In this document: positions 3,879-9,439 of the stretch, piece by piece
Numbering within the stretch: position 1 is the stretch's first letter
Layout: the number at the start of each line of letters is the position of its first letter
Assembly: GCA_964394845.1 (NCBI GenBank)
Contig: CAYMZB010000058.1
Location: 1 to 10,335 of the forward strand
Source: CAYMZB01 sp964394845
Lineage (GTDB): Bacteria; Patescibacteriota; Microgenomatia; Daviesbacterales; UBA10151
Reading direction: 5' to 3'
DNA: 10,335 bases
The notes under the pieces: model-generated
Seen by the model: only the letters and a program-made list of their open reading frames with translations
Database searches by the model: none
What the model was told of the DNA's origin: nothing
Program-made: the position numbers and the translations under genes

Positions 3879-5636
3879 ATGCTTGGAGTATCAAGAGAAC
3901 AAATATTAGAAGTTAGATCAAAAACTCCTAATGAAATCTTTACAGGGGCAGACTCCGTTTGGAGATCATTAGAATATCATCGTGTAACTACCGTTTATGG
4001 ATACCCGGGTGGAGCAAATTTACCACTTTACCATCAATTAAGAAACTTTCCAAGTATTCATCATGTTTTAGTTCGTCAAGAAGGCAATGGAGGTTATATG
4101 GCTTCCGGCTACGGACGTACGATAGATAGAATAGCAGTAGTAATGGCTACTTCCGGACCTGGAGGATTAAACCTAATAACCTCACTAAGAAATATGAAGG
4201 ATGATTCAACCCCAGGACTTGCCATAACCGGTCAAGTTGCTACATACCTCAGAGGAACTGACGCATTTCAAGAAGCTGATATGGTTGATACGGCAAAAAG
4301 CAATACTAAATGGGCATATCAAATACAAAGTGCAGATGAAATACCCCAAATAATAGAGGAAGCTATTTATGTGGCAACTAGCGGGCGCCCAGGTCCAGTT
4401 CTTTTAGATGTCCCTAAAGACATCCAATTACAACAGACTGAATATCATATTCCCACCTCTGAAAGACCAGACCAAAGAGAATTAACTCCTGACGCTTTAG
4501 CGCAACTCCAAAGAATTCCAGATTTAATTAAAGAAGCTGCGAAACCATGTATATTTGCCGGGCATGGAGTCTTACTCTCCGGAGCTCAATCGGAACTTTT
4601 AGCATTTGCAAAAAAAACAGGTATTCCTGTAGCTCATACTCTGCATGCATCATCAGCCTTTCCATCAGATCATCCTTTAAATGTAGGTTTACTGGGAATG
4701 CATGGTAACCTTGGCCCGAATATATTAACTGAAGAGATAGATCTGGCTATCGTACTTGGAGCAAGACTTGATGATAGGGTCACTGGGAAAGTAAATGAGT
4801 ACCTGCCAAACGCTAAAATAATTCAGGTCGACATAGATCCAAACCAACTTGGAAAACATAAACCTACAGAATTAGCAATAAATGCTGATGTAAAGTCCGC
4901 ATTATCAGCCTTACAAGAATTGGTAGATCAAGGAAAACATGAAGACTGGGTAAAAAGATTTATAGCCCTCAATAAAGTTGAGTACGACAAAATAATATCA
5001 AAAGCATTATCCAGTGAGGGTGATGAGGTAAAGATGGCACAGGTAGTAGACTCAATTTCTAGAAAAACCGGAGAAGGCACTATTTTAGTTGCAGACGTAG
5101 GTATGCATCAGATGTTTGCCTTAAGGCATTTCGTTCCAGGAAGATTTGGAAGGTTTATTACTTCCGGAGGATTAGGTGCTATGGGGTATGCACTTCCTGC
5201 AGCAATCGGAGCAAAAATAGCAACCAGAGAGATGGGTCAGCAAAGAGATGTTGTAGCAATAATAGGAGATGGTGGTATGCAAATGAGTATGCAAGAGTTA
5301 GCAGTTGCAGTAGTAGAACAAGTCGGAGTGGGATTTGTTGTTCTTAACAATCATGCTCTAGGCATGGTTGAAGAATGGCAAGATCTTTTCCACGGAGGCA
5401 ATAGGGCTGAATCATCCAACTTATATACTCCTAATTTTGCGGGAATTGCTACTGCAGGATATGGCATTCCCGCACAAAGAATAGAAAGTTATTGCTATTT
5501 GTCAGAAGCTCTAGATGAGATGCTTTCAGTCAATCGTTCCGGCCGCCCGTACCTTTTGGAAGTTAAAGTCCCCGAAGACAAAGTATATCCAATGATACCC
5601 CCGGGCGCACCTGCTCACAAGATAATAATGGAATAA
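3879..5636 (+). CDS. ilvB: Acetolactate (acetohydroxyacid) synthase, large catalytic subunit
   Basis: This thiamine-diphosphate enzyme joins pyruvate to pyruvate or 2-oxobutyrate, the first common step of valine, leucine and isoleucine synthesis. The 585-residue length fits the family. The N-terminal PYR domain has YGYPGGANLPLY, HVLVRQEGNGGYMASGYGR with catalytic Glu68, ATSGPGGLNL, TGQV, GTDAFQEAD (about 127-134) and GRPGPVLLDVPKD. A middle domain follows. The C-terminal PP domain has the ThDP/Mg motif IGDGGMQMSMQEL (Gly463-Asp464) through VVLNNHALGMVEEWQ, and the ending YPMIPPGAPAH is typical of biosynthetic AHAS. The start is the only reasonable in-frame ATG. It has no Shine-Dalgarno and stands 10 nt after the attenuator U-run. 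The Ile leader supports a biosynthetic role over catabolic ALS or glyoxylate carboligase. No ilvN-type regulatory subunit and no other ilv/leu gene lies nearby in this window. Confidence 0.93.
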   Translation: MLGVSREQILEVRSKTPNEIFTGADSVWRSLEYHRVTTVYGYPGGANLPLYHQLRNFPSIHHVLVRQEGNGGYMASGYGRTIDRIAVVMATSGPGGLNLITSLRNMKDDSTPGLAITGQVATYLRGTDAFQEADMVDTAKSNTKWAYQIQSADEIPQIIEEAIYVATSGRPGPVLLDVPKDIQLQQTEYHIPTSERPDQRELTPDALAQLQRIPDLIKEAAKPCIFAGHGVLLSGAQSELLAFAKKTGIPVAHTLHASSAFPSDHPLNVGLLGMHGNLGPNILTEEIDLAIVLGARLDDRVTGKVNEYLPNAKIIQVDIDPNQLGKHKPTELAINADVKSALSALQELVDQGKHEDWVKRFIALNKVEYDKIISKALSSEGDEVKMAQVVDSISRKTGEGTILVADVGMHQMFALRHFVPGRFGRFITSGGLGAMGYALPAAIGAKIATREMGQQRDVVAIIGDGGMQMSMQELAVAVVEQVGVGFVVLNNHALGMVEEWQDLFHGGNRAESSNLYTPNFAGIATAGYGIPAQRIESYCYLSEALDEMLSVNRSGRPYLLEVKVPEDKVYPMIPPGAPAHKIIME

Positions 5637-5640
5637 ACTT

Positions 5641-5669
5641 TTGACATTTAATATTTGGTTGTGTAATAT
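5641..5669 (+). promoter_or_regulatory. Promoter of the VapB/VapC-type pair (leaderless)
   Basis: A consensus TTGACA (5641-5646), 17 bp, and TAATAT (5664-5669) preceded by GTG. The ATG at 5678 is 8 nt past the -10 box, so the mRNA should start at or within 2 nt of the start codon. It begins 4 nt after the ilvB stop, with no terminator between. Confidence 0.8.
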
Positions 5670-5677
5670 CATTGTGT

Positions 5678-5908
5678 ATGCTGCAAAGAATTCAGTTGAT
5701 GCTTGACTCTGAAACTAAAGAGAAATTACAGCGGATTGCCCGTGCCCAAAACCGCTCTATGTCTGAAGTTACAAGAGAAGTTTTGAAAAAAAATCTAAAA
5801 AAAGCTAAAAAAGGCCCGTTAGGCACAGATTTTCTATTAAAATTATCCGAAAGCGCAGTATCCGGACCGGGGAATGCCGATTACGACAAATATGCCTACG
5901 AAAAATGA
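5678..5908 (+). CDS. VapB-type antitoxin, ribbon-helix-helix
   Basis: A 76-residue protein expected to neutralise the PIN-domain toxin encoded next to it and to repress the shared promoter. Residues 1-42 fit a ribbon-helix-helix (CopG/Arc-like) domain: a strand (QRIQLML), a helix (DSETKEKLQRIARAQN), a turn at RSMSEV and a second helix (TREVLKKNLKKAKK). The acidic C-terminal tail (ending NADYDKYAYEK) likely binds the toxin. I chose the ATG at 5678 over the in-frame TTG at 5672 because the promoter predicts transcription starting at about 5676-5678. The stop overlaps the start of the toxin frame. Confidence 0.78.
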   Translation: MLQRIQLMLDSETKEKLQRIARAQNRSMSEVTREVLKKNLKKAKKGPLGTDFLLKLSESAVSGPGNADYDKYAYEK

Positions 5909-6311
5909 TCCTTTAAAAATCTTTGTTGATACGAGTGCATTTGTTTCTCTACAGGATAAAAGCGATCCAAATCACGAAAAGGCCGGTAAATTTGCCCTAA
6001 AGCTTCAGGAATTGAATGCTCAATTATATACATCATCGGAAATTATAGGCGAGGCTTTAACAGTTATCGCAAGAAAGCTGGGAAAATCACAGGCTCTTCA
6101 GTTTTACAGAGGTTACTTAAAAAGCGGTATTGAAGAAATTTTTATCAGTGCCAGGCTAAACGAGAGTACAAAAAAGCTATTTTTTACAGTTAAGTCTAAA
6201 AATATTTCATATATTGACTGTTCTAATGTAATTGCTATGGAAAATGCCAAAATTAAATCAATATTTGCTTTTGACCAGGATTTTAAAAAGCTTGGGGTTT
6301 TAGTTTTTTGA
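5892..6311 (+). CDS. VapC-type PIN-domain ribonuclease toxin
   Basis: The 139-residue frame has the acidic residues of PIN nucleases: Asp13 in KIFVDTSAFVSL, Glu50 in SSEIIGEAL, Asp109 in SYIDCSNVIAM and Asp128/Asp130 in FAFDQDF. VapC proteins cut specific RNAs, often tRNA or rRNA, when not bound by VapB. An ATG at 5874 in the same frame would add six residues. I prefer 5892, which gives a short lead-in to the first strand and a 17-nt overlap with the antitoxin, the same overlap as in the other pair. The gene runs into the convergent aminotransferase gene, and the two stops overlap by 12 nt, so there is no room for a dedicated terminator. Confidence 0.85.
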   Translation: MPTKNDPLKIFVDTSAFVSLQDKSDPNHEKAGKFALKLQELNAQLYTSSEIIGEALTVIARKLGKSQALQFYRGYLKSGIEEIFISARLNESTKKLFFTVKSKNISYIDCSNVIAMENAKIKSIFAFDQDFKKLGVLVF

Positions 6312-7433
6312 GTAATACGTTTTTAAAACATTAATTAATTTTTTTACATCATTAGTGCTTTGGGCGGGGAAATTGGCGATCCTTATATGAGAATTTTTAA
6401 AATCTCCGTATCCTGCCCCCAAAATCAGCCCTTTTCCGGCTGTGAATTTCCTTAAAGCCTCTGAGTGCCCGTTAACATCAAAAACAGGGGTAGTCATAGA
6501 CCGGTACCGAGAATTTTTAACAAAGGCCTTATAGTTTTCGGGCTTTAGATTGTCAGATCGCAAGCTCTGCTTAGAGAAAAAACTATAGAGCATTTGAGCT
6601 TTCTCTTGAGTTTCTTTTCGGATCTTATTAATTCCTATTTTAAGAAAATCCTCAGTAATACAACCTAAAAGATAAATTCCGAGTACATTTGGTGTCTCAG
6701 TTGTCGCAAAATCCAGCGATTTCTCCCAAAGATTAACTAAATTATGGTATGACCCGATCGAATACCCTTTTATTTGTGATAACTTTTGTGCTTTTTTATA
6801 TGCATTTGGGCTCAAAATCAGCACTCCCAATCCTGCCGGAAGCCCGAATCCCTTTTGGACCGAGAAAAAAACAGCATCCAGAAATTTGTACTCAATATCT
6901 ATAAGGGGGGCTGATGAGACAATATCTAGTGCAAATAATTTTTTGGGATATTTTTTTCTTAGAGCATAAATTTCCTCCATTGGAATTGAAAATCCAACAG
7001 AAGTATCATTTTGAGTTATACAGACAAGTTCAGACTCTTTTGGAATTTTAATATTTTCAAAAGAAATATCCGCAATTTTTCTTTTTTCAGCATCAAAAAA
7101 CTTAAATTCGAGAGTAGTTTTACCCAGATCTTTGGCTACATTTTGCCACATTTTACCAAAAAATCCCGTATTTATATGGAAGGAATTATTGTGCGACATG
7201 CCCTGTAATGAGCGTTCCATGGCCTCATGGGCCGATGCTACAAAGACAATCCGGTAGTTTGAGGGTATATTAAGCAACTTTTTTAACCCCTGGTCTACAC
7301 TTTTGTAAAGATTACTAAACCCGGGCCCCCTGTGGAGCATTGAAAATATTTCCCGGCTTAGCGCGTTTTTAACATGTTTAGGGACAGTCGGGTAAATTTG
7401 TGACGGCCCTACGGTAAAATAAGTTTTTTTCAT
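6300..7433 (-). CDS. Class V PLP-dependent aminotransferase, SerC-like
   Basis: A 377-residue fold-type I aminotransferase. It opens with YFTVGPSQIYP, like the FSAGPA start of phosphoserine aminotransferase. Other class V marks are CITQNDTSVGFSIP (about 138-151, matching the NETSTG motif), LFALDIVSSAP with Asp170 for the PLP ring nitrogen, FFSVQKGFGLPAGLG with Schiff-base Lys194, and IRIANFPA near the C-terminus. SerC makes phosphoserine from 3-phosphohydroxypyruvate and glutamate. Class V relatives also use alanine, serine or glyoxylate, so the substrate remains open. The ATG at 7433 is chosen over a TTG at 7445, which would add four residues. There is no Shine-Dalgarno. It is a single gene convergent with the VapC gene and divergent from the next membrane-protein gene. 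Confidence 0.85.
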   Translation of the reverse strand: MKKTYFTVGPSQIYPTVPKHVKNALSREIFSMLHRGPGFSNLYKSVDQGLKKLLNIPSNYRIVFVASAHEAMERSLQGMSHNNSFHINTGFFGKMWQNVAKDLGKTTLEFKFFDAEKRKIADISFENIKIPKESELVCITQNDTSVGFSIPMEEIYALRKKYPKKLFALDIVSSAPLIDIEYKFLDAVFFSVQKGFGLPAGLGVLILSPNAYKKAQKLSQIKGYSIGSYHNLVNLWEKSLDFATTETPNVLGIYLLGCITEDFLKIGINKIRKETQEKAQMLYSFFSKQSLRSDNLKPENYKAFVKNSRYRSMTTPVFDVNGHSEALRKFTAGKGLILGAGYGDFKNSHIRIANFPAQSTNDVKKLINVLKTYYSKN

Positions 7434-7445
7434 TGGTAAACACAA

Positions 7446-7476
7446 GTATTAGAAATTATTTTTAGTAATTTGTCCA
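7446..7476 (-). promoter_or_regulatory. Possible promoter of the aminotransferase gene
   Basis: On the minus strand TGGACA (7471-7476) is followed after 19 bp by TAATAC (7446-7451), 12 nt before the ATG. The spacer is long, so this is tentative. If real it gives an untranslated leader of only about 5 nt. Confidence 0.35.
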
Positions 7477-7540
7477 TACCCCACTTCGCTCTAAAATTTC
7501 ACAAACTATAGGTTTACCCTTAATCCATACCCTATAGCAT

Positions 7541-7569
7541 TTGACTCTATTTACATATACTGTTATAAT
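7541..7569 (+). promoter_or_regulatory. Promoter of the 201-residue membrane protein gene (leaderless)
   Basis: TTGACT (7541-7546), 17 bp, perfect TATAAT (7564-7569), then 8 nt to the ATG at 7578. The geometry matches that of the VapB promoter. Confidence 0.8.
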
Positions 7570-7577
7570 TTGTAAAT

Positions 7578-8183
7578 ATGTTGGAGCAAAAGCAAAATAA
7601 TGTAGTTTCTTTAGTGGAATATAGAGCTGCACAGTCCCTAATAAGAACCGGTGCCCTGAGAATTGAAGATACTCCTGCACAAATCTTAGAAGCTTTAGGA
7701 GTTTCTAGAAATACTTATCCTGTACATCCTCCAATAACCAAATCTGATAATAGAGATCATCGGAGGGAATTTACAAGATCATGGCCTAATATAGAACCTG
7801 ACGGAAGCAGGAAACTCTCTCATAGTAATTCAGGTATGAAAGCGCGTTTGCTCGGACTAGGGCTTTTTTTATCCGGAGCTGGGCTGGGATTACTTATATA
7901 CGATGTTAATCAACCTACATACCCACAAACAGTAGCAATAGAAGCATGCCAGAATAAAAATAAGAAGCCTGCTAATAAATACAAAGCGCAAGCTGACACA
8001 CCAGTCATGGATAACCCTTCTAAGGAAGCTTTCTCAACCGGCTTTGTTCCTGCAGAGGGCATAGTCGTAGGAGAAGTATACAGAACAAATAATGAGTTTG
8101 ATCCCTCATGGGTTATATGGTGTAAGGCAGATCCGCAAAAATATGGATTTGTTAACATGAAAAACCTTAATAAAATAGATTGA
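7578..8183 (+). CDS. Single-pass membrane protein with possible C-terminal SH3-like domain
   Basis: I do not recognise this 201-residue protein by name. Residues 1-88 are polar and should be cytoplasmic. They include a short helical segment (PAQILEALGVSRNTYPV) resembling part of a small helix-turn-helix or sorting region. Residues 90-109 (RLLGLGLFLSGAGLGLLIYD) form one membrane segment with positive charges before it, so the C-terminus is probably outside. The outer part has a polar linker and a strand-rich end (FVPAEGIVVGEVYRTNN, SWVIWCKADPQKYGFVNMKNL) that looks like a small SH3-type domain of the sort found in cell-wall-binding proteins. This is a tentative reading. Two Cys (124 and 182) lie on the outer side and might pair. 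The start is fixed by the promoter 8 nt upstream. A similar topology is seen in the next gene. Confidence 0.7.
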   Translation: MLEQKQNNVVSLVEYRAAQSLIRTGALRIEDTPAQILEALGVSRNTYPVHPPITKSDNRDHRREFTRSWPNIEPDGSRKLSHSNSGMKARLLGLGLFLSGAGLGLLIYDVNQPTYPQTVAIEACQNKNKKPANKYKAQADTPVMDNPSKEAFSTGFVPAEGIVVGEVYRTNNEFDPSWVIWCKADPQKYGFVNMKNLNKID

Positions 8184-8338
8184 AAATTCCAAAACCTGAC
8201 TTAATCCCCTTTTGAATCCTAATTTCAATTTTCCCTAAATCTTCACTAATCTATCTGTTGCTTTCAACTTTGGGAAATCTTATAAAGATTTTGGTACTTG
8301 ATTTTTAAAGTATAAAGACATATAAACTACCCAAAAAT
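8184..8338 (+). other. Intergenic region with a small hairpin
   Basis: Nothing clearly coding is seen in this AT-rich stretch. AAATCTT (8275-8281) pairs perfectly with AAGATTT (8285-8291) over ATA. No T-run follows, so it is a poor terminator. The promoter of the next gene overlaps the end of the region. Confidence 0.5.
8298..8326 (+). promoter_or_regulatory. Promoter of the 161-residue gene (near-leaderless)
   Basis: TTGATT (8298-8303), 17 bp, TATAAA (8321-8326), then 12 nt to the ATG at 8339. A leader of about 5 nt without a Shine-Dalgarno is predicted. A second TATAAA at 8311-8316 has no well-spaced -35 box. Confidence 0.55.
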
Positions 8339-8824
8339 ATGCCCTCATACGAAAGAAAAGGTGTGATTGCTGCAACTGCCCTGCTGGCGATTGGGGGGGC
8401 GGCATATATTACGGAAAGAACAATTCGTGAGAACCTCAAACATTACCGGGCACAAGCTCTAAGTAATGTAATGGAATTATTGAAAAATCCCACGGATCCC
8501 CTAAATGGCGATTATGAAGTTAGGGTCAAGGGCATGCGATGGACTAGATTTGAACCTCTATCTCGATTAATACTCGGAGCACCAGGTGAAATGTGGGAAG
8601 ATATGCCTTTTCTTGAATTACCTCTAGGATTTTGTTCTGCAAGACGGCTTCGCCTAAGTGAAAAAGGTATAAGTTTGCAAATTAGATATGAGGAGGCTAA
8701 AGGTTATGATAATGAAGAAGATTTTTATATACCTCGGGACGATAGATCAGCAATTAGTTCGATCTGGCTCGTAGCATCTTCCAGAAGACTTCGTGAATTG
8801 TCAGAATCTCGGCATACTATTTAG
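8339..8824 (+). CDS. Unrecognised 161-residue protein with N-terminal membrane segment
   Basis: I do not recognise this protein. Residues 8-24 (GVIAATALLAIGGAAYI) form a hydrophobic segment after a short positive N-terminus, so it is anchored in the membrane with the rest probably outside, or it is exported. The remaining part is mixed alpha/beta. It has a helix (LKHYRAQALSNVMELL), then strands and loops (GDYEVRVKGMRWTRFEPLSRL; FLELPLGFCSARRLRLS; ISLQIRYEEA), and an Arg/Ser-rich C-terminus. No catalytic motif is evident. It follows the other single-pass protein by 155 nt and has its own promoter candidate. Codon use is like that of the neighbours. Convergent with the gene at 9000-9398. Confidence 0.65.
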   Translation: MPSYERKGVIAATALLAIGGAAYITERTIRENLKHYRAQALSNVMELLKNPTDPLNGDYEVRVKGMRWTRFEPLSRLILGAPGEMWEDMPFLELPLGFCSARRLRLSEKGISLQIRYEEAKGYDNEEDFYIPRDDRSAISSIWLVASSRRLRELSESRHTI

Positions 8825-8841
8825 CTTAATCTCTGTGAAAC

Positions 8842-8853
8842 TTCATTAATGAA
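8842..8853. repeat. 12-bp perfect palindrome
   Basis: TTCATTAATGAA, 18 nt after the stop of the 161-residue gene. It could be an AT-rich protein-binding site or a weak hairpin. No other copy was noticed in the window. Confidence 0.4.
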
Positions 8854-8886
8854 CTACTCCGCAAAGCTGACGGGGTATCTATGTTC

Positions 8887-8938
8887 TTCTTGCCCAAGTT
8901 GTGTCCGCGCAGCTAAGCTGCCCGGTATTTTGCAAGAA
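8887..8938 (+). other. Potential structured RNA element after the 161-residue gene
   Basis: TTCTTGC (8887-8893) is complementary to GCAAGAA (8932-8938) and encloses a hairpin, GCAGC-TAA-GCTGC (8909-8921), which is followed by CCGGTATTTT. It may act as a 3' end structure or terminator for the upstream gene. Only four Ts follow the inner hairpin. Confidence 0.4.
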
Positions 8939-8949
8939 TAAGCCTCTTT

Positions 8950-8987
8950 AAAACACATTCATGTCCGATCGGACACTTTCGTGTTTT
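8950..8987. repeat. 38-bp interrupted inverted repeat centred on a 14-bp palindrome
   Basis: AAAACAC (8950-8956), 5 nt, the perfect palindrome TGTCCGATCGGACA (8962-8975), 5 nt, GTGTTTT (8981-8987). Fourteen of the 19 positions in each arm are complementary, and the interruption is symmetric. It lies between convergent genes, where a bidirectional terminator would be expected. On each strand the arm ends with only four Ts, and the GC-rich centre is palindromic with no loop of its own, so a protein-binding operator is also possible. Confidence 0.7.
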
Positions 8988-8999
8988 GAATCCGCCTCC

Positions 9000-9398
9000 T
9001 CACTCTTCACTAACAATAATCCACTCCTTCCTGCTCCCCTTAGGCAATTCTAAAGGTGAGGTAATAAGTTGTTCTAAATTCTTAATTTGGATAATCAGCA
9101 TAATACTATTCATATTTACTAATTCTTCAAATTCTTTTTCATCAATACCCCATTTCCCTCCTCCCGCTTCCTTTATCCAGCTCCAGTCTCCCGCCTCCAA
9201 CCTCTCTACTAAAATCAATTTCCCCGCCTCAAATTGCCCTATTATCTCTCCCCTTTTTTTCCTGAAAAAAATTATATCCCCTACACTTAGAGACTTGAAA
9301 AATTCAGGCCTTTTTTTATAGAAGCGGATATCAAATTTCAGCTTTCCTGAAAGCAAGTCTTTAATCTGTTCGGATGAAAATGAAACAGCATGCCTCAT
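9000..9398 (-). CDS. ASCH/PUA-like small protein
   Basis: A 132-residue soluble protein whose pattern resembles the ASCH superfamily, a PUA-like beta-barrel linked to RNA binding or nucleotide and translation-related functions. Matching stretches are the N-terminal helix SEQIKDLLSGKLKFDIRF, with the basic KKRPEFF that follows, SVGDIIFFRKKRGEIIGQFEAGKLILVE (about 38-65, the GD-I-F strand pair), a central Trp-containing loop (DWSWIKE, KWGIDEKEF) and the late strands SIMLIIQIKNL and KEWIIV. Length fits a single-domain member. No enzymatic motif can be claimed. A -10-like box lies 6 nt before the ATG, so transcription is probably leaderless. It is divergent from the secreted protein gene, with 41 nt between the ATGs, and convergent with the membrane protein gene. 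Confidence 0.65.
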   Translation of the reverse strand: MRHAVSFSSEQIKDLLSGKLKFDIRFYKKRPEFFKSLSVGDIIFFRKKRGEIIGQFEAGKLILVERLEAGDWSWIKEAGGGKWGIDEKEFEELVNMNSIMLIIQIKNLEQLITSPLELPKGSRKEWIIVSEE

Positions 9399-9404
9399 GC
9401 GGCT

Positions 9405-9410
9405 ATTTTA
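9405..9410 (-). promoter_or_regulatory. -10 box of the ASCH-like gene (leaderless)
   Basis: On the minus strand TAAAAT preceded by GTG lies 6 nt before the ATG at 9398. No good -35 box is seen at the expected distance. The GTG before the -10 box also occurs at the VapB promoter and, as AGTG, at the Ile leader promoter. Confidence 0.5.
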
Positions 9411-9436
9411 CACCATTGCTCACATTCCTTTTTAAT
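9407..9436 (+). promoter_or_regulatory. Possible promoter of the downstream secreted dockerin protein
   Basis: TTTACA (9407-9412), 18 bp, TTTAAT (9431-9436), with the ATG at 9443 lying 6 nt further. Both boxes are imperfect. It overlaps the minus-strand -10 box, so the two divergent promoters would compete. Confidence 0.35.
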
Positions 9437-9439
9437 AAT

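Noticed and set aside
8986..9321. 111-residue plus-strand open frame
   Set aside because: It is antisense to the ASCH-like gene, has no ribosome binding site or promoter, and gives a low-complexity Ser/Pro/Ile product.
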